Assembly (NCBI GenBank): GCA_944358685.1
Contig: CALVRQ010000107.1
Span: 1-6,872, forward strand
DNA: 6,872 nucleotides
Direction of reading: 5' to 3'
Source of the DNA: an uncultured Bacilli bacterium
GTDB lineage: Bacteria; Bacillota_I; Bacilli_A; RF39; UBA660
Shown: one piece after another, positions 1 to 5,861 of the stretch
How positions within the stretch are numbered: the stretch's first letter is position 1
Layout of the letters: every line of letters begins with the position of its first letter
Position numbers and translations under genes: made by a program
The notes under the pieces: model-generated
Seen by the model: only the letters and a program-made list of their open reading frames with translations
What the model was told of the DNA's origin: nothing
The model's database searches: none

Positions 1-14
1 ATAAATAATTAAGT

Positions 15-20
15 TATAAT
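15..20 (+). promoter_or_regulatory. -10 box of the dnaD-nth promoter
   Basis: A perfect TATAAT lies 18 bases before the dnaD start codon. The matching -35 would lie just outside the left edge of the window, so only half of the promoter can be judged. A start site about 7 bases downstream would give a very short leader that still contains the AAGGTG ribosome binding site at 28-33, 5 bases from the ATG. Confidence 0.55.
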
Positions 21-38
21 ATATAACAAGGTGATTTT

Positions 39-668
39 ATGACAGGAAAAATATTAGAACTTTTAAAAAATGGACACATTATAGTTCCAATGGCTCTACT
101 TCAAAATTATAAAAAACTAAAATTAACCGATAAAGAATTAATTGTCTTAATTTATCTATTAGGTTCAACTGAATTTGATCCAGAAAAAATATCAAAAGAT
201 TTAAACATTAAATTAGCTGATACCCTAAAATTAATAGATAGTTTAACAAGTAAAGATATATTAAAAATTTCTGTTAAATCAGGCAAAGTTTGTGAAGAGT
301 ATATAGATTTAGATGAAATGTATAAAAAACTTGTTATGAGTATGATAAATGATAAAAAAGAGGCTCCTAAAACAACCATCTATGATAAATTTGAAAAAGA
401 ATTTGGAAGAACACTAAGTCCAATGGAATATGAAATCATCGGTGCTTGGATAGATAGTAATTACACTGAAGAACTAATTGAATTAGCCCTAAAAGAAGCA
501 GTCTATAATGGTGTTTCTAACTTAAGATATATTGATAAAATATTATCAGAGTGGCACAAAAAAGGAATCAAAACAGAAAGTGACATCAAAAAAGAAAGAG
601 AAAAGAGACAAAAACAAAAACCAAAGAAAGAAGTGTTTGAATATGACTGGCTCAACGAAAATGATTGA
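39..668 (+). CDS. dnaD: DnaD, replication initiation / primosome protein
   Basis: DnaD-family protein of 209 residues. In Bacillus it works with DnaA, DnaB and DnaI to load the replicative helicase at oriC and at restart sites. Residues 1 to about 95 look like the N-terminal winged-helix domain (DDBH1). Residues about 115-175 match the C-terminal DDBH2 domain, including the diagnostic Y-x3-I-L-x2-W motif (YIDKILSEW, residues 164-172). A lysine/glutamate-rich tail (about 180-200) follows, the region known to bind DNA in this family. The start at 39 is supported by AAGGTG five bases upstream and a TATAAT before that. The gene ends on TGA and overlaps nth by 26 bases, so the two are probably co-transcribed and translationally coupled. 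dnaD followed by nth is the Bacillus subtilis order. Length is slightly below the Bacillus protein. Confidence 0.92.
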   Translation: MTGKILELLKNGHIIVPMALLQNYKKLKLTDKELIVLIYLLGSTEFDPEKISKDLNIKLADTLKLIDSLTSKDILKISVKSGKVCEEYIDLDEMYKKLVMSMINDKKEAPKTTIYDKFEKEFGRTLSPMEYEIIGAWIDSNYTEELIELALKEAVYNGVSNLRYIDKILSEWHKKGIKTESDIKKEREKRQKQKPKKEVFEYDWLNEND

Positions 669-1203
669 AGAATATCTAGATGAACTATTTCCAAATCCCA
701 GGTGCGAATTAAATTATACTAAAGATTATGAATTGCTATTAGCAACCATGCTAAGTGCCCAAACAACTGATAAAAGAGTAAATTCAGTCACCGATATTTT
801 ATTTAAAAAATATCCAACCATTAAAGATTTAGCTAATGCAGATATAATTGATATTCAAAATATCATAAGACCAATTGGCACATATCATAAAAAATCACAA
901 AATTTAATTGAAATAGCCAAAAGATTAGATAAAGAGCATAATGGTAAATTACCAAATAACAGAGAATACTTAGAAAGTCTTCCAGGTGTAGGAAGAAAAA
1001 CGGCTAACGTTGTTTTAAGTAATATCTTTAATGTTCCATGTATTGCTGTAGATACTCACGTATCTAGAGTAAGTAAAAGACTAAACATAGCCAAAGAAAA
1101 AGATGAGCCCATTCAAATTGAAAAGAAACTAAATAAAATATTTAAACAAGAAGATTTATGTAAAAGGCATCATCAATTAGTATTATTTGGAAGATATCAT
1201 TGA
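643..1203 (+). CDS. nth: Endonuclease III (DNA glycosylase/AP lyase), stopped at the first Fe-S cysteine codon
   Basis: Endonuclease III removes oxidised pyrimidines and cleaves the resulting abasic site in base excision repair. The helix-hairpin-helix LPGVGRKTANVV is at residues 113-124, with the catalytic lysine at K119. The catalytic aspartate is D137 in AVDTHVSRVSKRL. The start at 643 (MTGSTKMIEEY) has the purine-rich AAAGAAAGAAG at 623-633, 9 bases upstream; ATG at 661 is an alternative. Either start overlaps the end of dnaD. Reading stops at TGA 1201-1203 after FGRYH, giving 186 residues. The family normally continues with the first of four [4Fe-4S] cysteines at this position, codon 187 here. 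The rest of the domain follows in frame (see 1201-1278), and a read-through product would be 211 residues, the usual family length. As written, the protein would have no Fe-S cluster loop. Recent nonsense mutation, sequence error or UGA recoding cannot be told apart from this window. Confidence 0.88.
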   Translation: MTGSTKMIEEYLDELFPNPRCELNYTKDYELLLATMLSAQTTDKRVNSVTDILFKKYPTIKDLANADIIDIQNIIRPIGTYHKKSQNLIEIAKRLDKEHNGKLPNNREYLESLPGVGRKTANVVLSNIFNVPCIAVDTHVSRVSKRLNIAKEKDEPIQIEKKLNKIFKQEDLCKRHHQLVLFGRYH

Positions 1204-1278
1204 TTAGTTAGAAATCCAAAATGTGAAAATTGTAAATTAAAAGAAATATGTAAATACTATAAGCATCTACAAAAATAG
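1201..1278 (+). pseudogene. nth: In-frame remainder of nth: Fe-S cluster loop after the TGA
   Basis: Read in the nth frame, the 24 codons after the TGA give LVRNPKCENCKLKEIC followed by a short lysine-rich tail and TAG at 1276-1278. Counting the TGA as the missing residue gives x-(6)-C-(2)-C-(5)-C, the exact endonuclease III cluster spacing. Starting at ATG 643, the four positions are codons 187, 194, 197 and 203, which are also the cysteine numbers of E. coli Nth as I recall them. No start codon or ribosome binding site precedes this piece, so it is not a separate gene. It is either dead sequence after a recent nonsense change or the true C-terminus reached by read-through. Confidence 0.75.
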
Positions 1279-1286
1279 GTGCTTTT
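1261..1286 (+). terminator. Intrinsic terminator of the dnaD-nth operon
   Basis: A 9-bp stem with one G-T pair (AAGCATCTA at 1261-1269 against TAGGTGCTT at 1276-1284) encloses the loop CAAAAA, and the stem end runs into TTTT. The ancestral nth stop codon TAG (1276-1278) is inside the 3' arm. A terminator placed directly on the full-length stop supports the view that nth originally ended here and not at the TGA 75 bases earlier. Confidence 0.75.
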
Positions 1287-1293
1287 AATATAC

Positions 1294-1319
1294 AAAAAAG
1301 GAATAGATAATTCTATCCC
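1294..1319 (-). terminator. Intrinsic terminator of the recU-ponA operon
   Basis: On the minus strand GGGATAGA (1319-1312) pairs with TCTATTCC (1307-1300) over an 8-bp stem with one G-T pair and the loop ATTA, followed by TTTTTT (1299-1294). The ponA stop codon TAG (1315-1313) is inside the 5' arm. It stands back to back with the nth terminator, 10 bases away, closing two convergent operons. Confidence 0.8.
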
Positions 1320-4300
1320 TCTTTAACAATTACAGTTCTAGTTAAAGTAGTTACTGTCTCACCTTGATAAGTAACAGTATAAGTAAATGTATAAGTACCA
1401 GCAGTCTTACCAACAACAGAACCATAATTACTTATTGGTGTTTCTGTTGCATCAGTGACTGTAAGTTTAATATCAACATCACTATCATCAGTAATATCTT
1501 CGCCATCAAGGGTTACAGTAACTGGCTTTGTTGGTTCAGTATATATAGATCCAACAGTCAATTCCACAGAAGATTTACCATTTAAAGTTGCTGTAACATC
1601 GCTAGCTGAAACACCCTCATAATCAACCTTAGTTTCAGTTCCAGAGCTTTCCGCACCACTAAAGTTAGAATAACTTGCTTTGACCACTAAAGTAGGTGAT
1701 GATGTATTAGGTAGTCTCACTGTAGCTGATGTACCACTCACTGTTGTAAGTAACTTAAGACCACTAGAATCCTTACTATAAACATTATATACAACACTAC
1801 CAAGTCTGCCACTATTGTAAGACATTATATAAGATAAATAAGTATTTTGGTCCTTAGATAAAGCGAATGCTTTTTCAATAAGTGGACTCCAGTAACTTCT
1901 ATTTAAAGCATCTGGTGTACCAATAGCCTTCCAAGTCAATGTAGCTTTATTACCATTTACTGTTGCCTTTAAATCAGTTACATTAGATAAAGTATTAAAT
2001 CTAGCTGAAACCTCAGTAGGTTTACTATCTTCTTTAAATAATTCAGTAGTTTTCATATCACTTGGTGTATTCTCACTAGGAAGCATAGAATAACCTGTAT
2101 TTCTTTCAACTGTAACTTCAACAACACCATCTGGTTTTTCAAATTTCGCATCTTTATCAAAGAAATTTTTAGCTACTGTTTGGAAAAGCCTAGAATTTTG
2201 ACTAGAACCAAACCTGTTATGACCATCATTCAAATTCTCATATCCATACCAAACTGCAATAGAATATTTAGAGTTATATCCAGCTACCCATAAGTCATTA
2301 ACTGCATTACTTGGTAGATTTCTAGCTTCCATAGTCTTTTCATCAAAGTTTGTTGTACCAGTTTTAGCTGCAAACTCAGCACCATTAATATTATTATATC
2401 TACCTAATGCATCTTGACCAGTATCTACAAGCATATCAGTAACCATATAAGCTGTTTCAGGACTCATAACCTTAGTCTGTTTATAATCATTTTCATAAGT
2501 CTCGCCACTTTCATCAAATACAACTTTAGTAAATGTATGTGGCTCATTATAAACACCATTATTACCAAAAGCGGCATATGCTGCGGCTACAGTCATTGGA
2601 GATTCACCAGTATCTTTACTATCACCATATCCACCAATCGCATGAGCTTCATGAAGCATACCATTACTAGCAATTTCAGGAGATAAACCTAAATTAGTAA
2701 CAAACTCTTTAATATCAGAATTTTTAACACTTTGGAATGTCTTCAAAGCAGGAATATTACGTGATTCAACTAACGCCTGTCTAATGGTAATAATACCTTT
2801 GTATCTGCCATCCCAGTTATTAATTTCTGTTCCATCACTATATGTTGATTTATCATCAATAATTGGATGATCTGTATTCCAATTTAAGTACTCAATTGCT
2901 GGACCATAATCATATAGAGGCTTAGCCGTTGAACCAATTTGCCTATGAATATCCGTTGCCAAATTGTTTGATTTAGCATCAGTTCTATTTCTTCCGCCAC
3001 CTATAGCTACAATCTCACCAGTCTTTGTTTCCATTGCAATAATTCCAGCTTGTACCTTGTCATTTTCCCAATCATAATTAGAACCATCCATAATTGCTGA
3101 AATCTTATCTTGTTGCTCTCTGTCCATAGTTGTATAAATCTTCATTGAATATGAATATGGATCATAATCAGTTTTGTCAGCCACCTCAGCAGCAACTCTA
3201 TCTATAAATGATTGATATTTTGCATTACTAGTATTTGCACTACGACCTTTAATAACAATTTTATCAACAGTCATCTTTTTCGCAATTTCATATTCTTGAT
3301 TGGTAATATATCCATGTCTTTTCATCAAACTAAGAACAACTAATCTTCTAGATTCAGTCTTATCGGGATTAATATTAGGATCATATGAAACAGGTGATTG
3401 GAAAAGTCCTGCAATCATTGCTGCCTCAGATATATTCAAATCCTTAGCTTCTTTATTAAAATAAGTCTCAGCAGCTTGTTCAACACCGTAAGCGCCACTA
3501 CCTAAATAATATGAATTCGCATAAAATTCTAAAATTTCTTCCTTGGAATAATTAGGTTCTATTTGGAACATTGATATATAAATATCCGTAAATTTACGCT
3601 TAATTCCTGCAAAACCACTAGATACTGCTGATGTATATTGGTTTTTAGAAACTTGCATTGTTAAAGTTGAAGCCCCACCAGCATTCTGACCCAAAAGTTG
3701 TCCAAAAGATGCCTTCATAAAACGAGGTAAATCAAAACCATTATGTTCAAAGAAACGAGAATCCTCAGTCGCTACTATCGCATTAACAAGTTCTTCACTT
3801 ATATCTTCATAATCAATCTTTTGTCTCATTTGTGTTCCGAGTTTTGCAAATACATTACCATCACTATCAAGTAAAGTACTAGCCTCTTTAGAATATAACT
3901 TATCAGGATCAAACTTACCAGCCGTAACCGCAATATATATGAAGAAAGCAATACCCAAAATAATACATATTAAGAAGAAAATCAAAAATCCAAGTAATAT
4001 CTTTTTACTTAATTTAGTTTTCCCTTTTTTCTTATTTTTACTCTTGCGTCCCTTTTTAGCCATATTTTCACTTCTTTCTTCTAAAGCCATACTGACCTTA
4101 TCAGCTTCTTCATCTAAAATTTCTTCCTTATTCTTCTTTTTTGCCTTTTTTCGATTATCCAATTTTTTCTTCCACTTAATAAATGGAAGAATCCAAAACA
4201 AATTGATAACTATAAATACTAATAAGGAAATTAAAAATCCTACCACAAATATTCCTATAATCAAAATAATAATCGACAAAATAAGAACCAATAAATTAAA

Positions 4301-4336
4301 TTTGTCTTTTTTAAAAAAAGCAACTAAGTCCTTCAT
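1313..4336 (-). CDS. ponA: Class A penicillin-binding protein (PBP1A type) with extra N-terminal membrane hairpin and C-terminal Ig-like domains
   Basis: Bifunctional peptidoglycan synthase of 1007 residues: glycosyltransferase plus transpeptidase at the outer membrane face. Residues 13-55 are a continuous hydrophobic stretch, probably two helices. Residues 55-112 are a lysine-rich cytoplasmic linker, and 112-137 the usual membrane anchor. The GT51 domain (about 150-340) has motif 1 EDSRFFEHNGFD with catalytic E191, motif 2 GGASTLTMQVSKN (220-232), and EILEFYANSYYLG with YGVEQAAETYF. The transpeptidase domain (about 395-730) has nucleophile S469 in S-T-A-K, S525-R-N and K658-T-G. Residues about 783-905 resemble a fibronectin type III domain with an insertion, and 906-1007 an Ig-like DUF5011-type domain ending in TRTVIV. 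The ATG overlaps the recU stop as ATGA, with GGAGGT 5 bases upstream, so translation is coupled. It is longer than usual because of the extra modules. An internal start at M92 would give a conventional PBP1A N-terminus. The stop TAG lies in the terminator stem. Confidence 0.94.
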   Translation of the reverse strand: MKDLVAFFKKDKFNLLVLILSIIILIIGIFVVGFLISLLVFIVINLFWILPFIKWKKKLDNRKKAKKKNKEEILDEEADKVSMALEERSENMAKKGRKSKNKKKGKTKLSKKILLGFLIFFLICIILGIAFFIYIAVTAGKFDPDKLYSKEASTLLDSDGNVFAKLGTQMRQKIDYEDISEELVNAIVATEDSRFFEHNGFDLPRFMKASFGQLLGQNAGGASTLTMQVSKNQYTSAVSSGFAGIKRKFTDIYISMFQIEPNYSKEEILEFYANSYYLGSGAYGVEQAAETYFNKEAKDLNISEAAMIAGLFQSPVSYDPNINPDKTESRRLVVLSLMKRHGYITNQEYEIAKKMTVDKIVIKGRSANTSNAKYQSFIDRVAAEVADKTDYDPYSYSMKIYTTMDREQQDKISAIMDGSNYDWENDKVQAGIIAMETKTGEIVAIGGGRNRTDAKSNNLATDIHRQIGSTAKPLYDYGPAIEYLNWNTDHPIIDDKSTYSDGTEINNWDGRYKGIITIRQALVESRNIPALKTFQSVKNSDIKEFVTNLGLSPEIASNGMLHEAHAIGGYGDSKDTGESPMTVAAAYAAFGNNGVYNEPHTFTKVVFDESGETYENDYKQTKVMSPETAYMVTDMLVDTGQDALGRYNNINGAEFAAKTGTTNFDEKTMEARNLPSNAVNDLWVAGYNSKYSIAVWYGYENLNDGHNRFGSSQNSRLFQTVAKNFFDKDAKFEKPDGVVEVTVERNTGYSMLPSENTPSDMKTTELFKEDSKPTEVSARFNTLSNVTDLKATVNGNKATLTWKAIGTPDALNRSYWSPLIEKAFALSKDQNTYLSYIMSYNSGRLGSVVYNVYSKDSSGLKLLTTVSGTSATVRLPNTSSPTLVVKASYSNFSGAESSGTETKVDYEGVSASDVTATLNGKSSVELTVGSIYTEPTKPVTVTLDGEDITDDSDVDIKLTVTDATETPISNYGSVVGKTAGTYTFTYTVTYQGETVTTLTRTVIVKEG
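4061..4080 (-). promoter_or_regulatory. Possible internal translation start (M92) of ponA
   Basis: On the minus strand the purine run AAGAAAGAAG (4080-4071) lies 7 bases before an in-frame ATG (4063-4061) encoding MAKKGRKSK. That is the kind of basic N-terminus typical of class A PBPs just before their single membrane anchor. A shorter form lacking the two extra membrane helices could start here. The purine run is also part of lysine/glutamate codons, so this may be chance. Confidence 0.25.
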
Positions 4337-4905
4337 ACATTACCTCCATCAAAATATAATTTGTCCAAGATCTCTAAATAATCAACTCTTGGATTGTATT
4401 TATCTTTAATTATATACCCGTTTTCTTCAAAATATGAAAGCGGAATCGATTTGCGCGAAGATTCATCTAAAAACTTCATCAAAGATTCAATTGGTAGTAA
4501 AAAAGTTTTGTTAATCGTCGTAAATCTAACAATTAAAAAACCAATACCTCCGTGCTTGTATATTTTATTCAAATGTTTAATTTGGTGTGGGTGAATATTG
4601 TTCAAAGGGAAAGAAGTTTTTAGTTTTGTCTCTTTAGCTTCAAAATCAATATACTTTCCTTTGTATATTCCATTGTAATCAGTTGTTGATGGGGTTTTAA
4701 AATAGCCTTCCTTAATAACCGCCTCACATCTTGAAGGATAATTAACCTTCGAAATAGTAATTGGCGTCGGTTTTTTATATATAACCGCCTTGTCATTAAT
4801 AAGGTAATAATCATTACTAGCTTTTAAATCAGCCTCTAATGTCATTCCTCTATTAGCGTATGTATTTATATTTTTAAAACTAGTTGCCCCTGTAATCTTC
4901 GTCAT
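4333..4905 (-). CDS. recU: RecU Holliday junction resolvase
   Basis: RecU resolves Holliday junctions in recombination repair and chromosome segregation in Firmicutes, working with RuvAB and RecA. The 190 residues carry the family signature throughout: ANRGMTLE (17-24), KKPTPI (44-49), TTDYNGIYKGKYIDFEAKET (74-93) and TSFPLNNIHPHQI (97-109). The catalytic residues of Bacillus RecU (R71, D88, E101, K103, from memory) correspond here to R59, D76, E89 and K91, with identical spacing, so the enzyme should be active. The protein is a little short at the N-terminus relative to Bacillus. The start at 4905 follows a GGTG site 5 bases upstream and a good promoter. Its stop TGA overlaps the ponA ATG. 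recU with ponA is a long-conserved Firmicutes operon. Confidence 0.95.
   Translation of the reverse strand: MTKITGATSFKNINTYANRGMTLEADLKASNDYYLINDKAVIYKKPTPITISKVNYPSRCEAVIKEGYFKTPSTTDYNGIYKGKYIDFEAKETKLKTSFPLNNIHPHQIKHLNKIYKHGGIGFLIVRFTTINKTFLLPIESLMKFLDESSRKSIPLSYFEENGYIIKDKYNPRVDYLEILDKLYFDGGNV
4342..4347 (-). promoter_or_regulatory. Strong ribosome binding site of ponA inside recU
   Basis: GGAGGT lies 5 bases before the ponA ATG, within the recU codons for its final glycines. It fixes the long ponA start at 4336 and shows that the N-terminal membrane hairpin is meant to be translated. Confidence 0.75.
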
Positions 4906-4920
4906 ATTAACACCATTCTA

Positions 4921-4949
4921 ATTATACTATATTTACAAAAATTTGCCAA
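4921..4949 (-). promoter_or_regulatory. Promoter of the recU-ponA operon
   Basis: On the minus strand TTGGCA (4949-4944) and a perfect TATAAT (4926-4921) are separated by 17 bases, close to the sigma-A consensus. The -10 ends 15 bases before the recU ATG, leaving a very short leader with the ribosome binding site GGTG (4914-4911). The -35 overlaps one arm of the inverted repeat at 4948-4975. Confidence 0.75.
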
Positions 4950-4975
4950 CTTCTTGACAATAAAATTAAGAAGTT
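4948..4975. repeat. 8-bp inverted repeat next to the recU -35 box
   Basis: AACTTCTT (4948-4955) and AAGAAGTT (4968-4975) are perfect inverted copies separated by 12 bases. The left arm overlaps the recU -35 by two bases, and a consensus TTGACA (4954-4959) on the plus strand starts inside it. The placement fits an operator controlling recU-ponA or a divergent promoter. No T-run follows either arm, so a terminator is unlikely. Confidence 0.45.
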
Positions 4976-4988
4976 CTAAATATATCTA

Positions 4989-5018
4989 TTATTGTCGAAA
5001 TCATAGAAAATGTAAAAT
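4989..5018 (+). promoter_or_regulatory. Candidate plus-strand promoter before the short ORF
   Basis: TTATTG (4989-4994) and TAAAAT (5013-5018) are 18 bases apart. TTGTCG at 4992-4997 is an alternative -35 but with only 15 bases spacing. A second possible -35, TTGACA at 4954-4959, has only a poor -10 (TAAATA, 4977-4982) at 17 bases. The block resembles the better promoter at 5156-5184, which raises confidence slightly. Confidence 0.35.
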
Positions 5019-5048
5019 TCAAATGTTATCATAAAACCGGTGACCATT

Positions 5049-5150
5049 ATGAATATAGATAAAATAAATGAAATATTTAATGAAATGAAAGAAGATGTAA
5101 AATATATCAAATTAAAATCATCTGTAATTATAAATCACAAAGAAAAATAG
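5049..5150 (+). CDS. Short ORF, 33 codons, unknown function
   Basis: ATG at 5049 to TAG at 5148-5150 encodes a charged 33-residue peptide beginning MNIDKINEIFNEMKEDVKY. The first half could form an amphipathic helix and there is no membrane segment. I do not recognise it. GGTG (5039-5042) lies 6 bases before the ATG, the same kind of site used by dnaD, recU and the XRE gene here, and a candidate promoter lies upstream. The promoter of the next gene starts 6 bases after the stop. It may be a real small protein, a remnant of a longer gene, or chance in an otherwise empty 302-base gap. Confidence 0.35.
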   Translation: MNIDKINEIFNEMKEDVKYIKLKSSVIINHKEK

Positions 5151-5155
5151 AAATA

Positions 5156-5184
5156 TTGTCAAATAGAAAATTATAGTGTAAAAT
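5156..5184 (+). promoter_or_regulatory. Promoter of the CmpB-like membrane protein gene
   Basis: TTGTCA (5156-5161) and TAAAAT (5179-5184) are separated by exactly 17 bases, each one base from the sigma-A consensus. The start codon at 5208 is 23 bases beyond the -10, with AGGT at 5198-5201 as ribosome binding site. Confidence 0.6.
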
Positions 5185-5207
5185 TACTCAAAAAGCCAGG
5201 TAGTATT

Positions 5208-5861
5208 ATGCTTAAAATTTTCTATATTTTTATACTTTATTCTATTCTAGGCTGGTTTATGGAAGTAGTCATTGTATCTTCCAAAAAAAGAAAAATAACG
5301 GCTAGAGGTTTCTTAATCGGTCCATGGTGCCCAATCTATGGCTTTGGGGCGTTATTTATAACCTTATTACTCAGAAAATACTATAATGATCCAGTTGCCC
5401 TTTTCGTTATGTCATTTTTAATGGGAACTATATTAGAATACGTAACCAGTTATTTAATGGAAAAACTTTTTCACGCTAGATGGTGGGATTATAGTAACCA
5501 TAAATTTCAAATAAATGGTAGGGTAAGCCTGACCACCTCATTAGGTTTTTGCGCCCTAGGAGTAATCTTAGTATACATTTTAAACCCATTTTTCCTAAGA
5601 ATAATAAAAAATATACCCCCAATTGTCTTCACAATTATTATGATAATTGTATTATTAATTTTCATAACTGATGTTATTACTTCATATAAAATAATATCTA
5701 ATATTAAAATATCAAAAGATGTAGATATTAAAGACCTTACAGACAAATATACTGAAGAAGTAAAAAAAGTCTTGCGTAATAAATCTATATTCAACCGTAG
5801 ATTATTAAATGCCTTCCCACATCTAAAATTTATCATAAATAACAAAAAAACTCCCCAATAA
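5208..5861 (+). CDS. CmpB-like integral membrane protein (PF06541, putative ABC transporter type IV family)
   Basis: Membrane protein of 217 residues with about five hydrophobic segments (near residues 4-22, 38-58, 62-84, 107-130 and 137-160) and a basic cytoplasmic tail from about 165. The conserved family motifs are visible: GWFMEV (15-20), RGFLIGPWCPIYGFG (33-47), LEYVTSYLMEKLF (76-88), RWWDYS (91-96) and the NGR around 103-105. These match the family named putative ABC-transporter type IV (CmpB); the biochemical function is, to my knowledge, not established. No ATPase or other transporter subunit adjoins it, so it appears monocistronic with its own promoter. The start at 5208 has AGGT upstream. 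Its TAA stop is in the loop of a bidirectional terminator shared with the convergent XRE gene. Family assignment is confident, role is not. Confidence 0.85.
   Translation: MLKIFYIFILYSILGWFMEVVIVSSKKRKITARGFLIGPWCPIYGFGALFITLLLRKYYNDPVALFVMSFLMGTILEYVTSYLMEKLFHARWWDYSNHKFQINGRVSLTTSLGFCALGVILVYILNPFFLRIIKNIPPIVFTIIMIIVLLIFITDVITSYKIISNIKISKDVDIKDLTDKYTEEVKKVLRNKSIFNRRLLNAFPHLKFIINNKKTPQ

Larger units (their letters stand above)
4990..5185 (+). repeat. Two similar promoter-like blocks flanking the short ORF
   Basis: The blocks 4990-5019 and 5154-5185 both start with TATTGTC, contain AAAT and ATAGAAAAT or AAATAGAAAAT in the middle, and end with GTAAAATT. Their inner lengths differ by two bases. 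They may be a duplicated regulatory sequence or a chance resemblance in AT-rich DNA. The stretch 4906-5207 holds nothing else recognisable beyond the promoters, inverted repeat and short ORF listed separately. Confidence 0.3.

Noticed and set aside
532..642. Longer nth starting at ATG 532
   Set aside because: It would read 37 codons through dnaD in another frame, giving a lysine-rich extension unlike any endonuclease III. The start at 643 or 661 matches the family N-terminus.
1201..1203. TGA read as tryptophan (Mollicutes code 4)
   Set aside because: All tryptophans in DnaD, the PBP and the CmpB-like protein are TGG. TGA appears to end dnaD and recU, the latter in a classical ATGA overlap. 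The family residue at the nth TGA is cysteine, not tryptophan.
1204..1260. SECIS element for selenocysteine just after the nth TGA
   Set aside because: I find no stable stem-loop in the AT-rich stretch after the TGA; only very short A-T pairings are possible. Selenocysteine is therefore not supported from the sequence alone.
2414..2686. 90-codon plus-strand ORF inside ponA
   Set aside because: It is antisense to the conserved transpeptidase domain, without recognisable motifs or a promoter.
3939..4409. 156-codon plus-strand ORF opposite the ponA start
   Set aside because: It is the complement of the lysine-rich and hydrophobic PBP N-terminus, which naturally gives F, L and K-rich frames. 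It has no family resemblance and lies across two well-supported genes.
4948..4975. Inverted repeat as an intrinsic terminator
   Set aside because: The arms are A-T rich, the spacer is 12 bases and no T-run follows on either strand. It sits in a promoter region with no gene ending into it.
5507..5845. 112-codon minus-strand ORF opposite the CmpB-like gene
   Set aside because: It is antisense to a well-conserved membrane protein and ends up with low-complexity isoleucine and threonine runs typical of a shadow frame.
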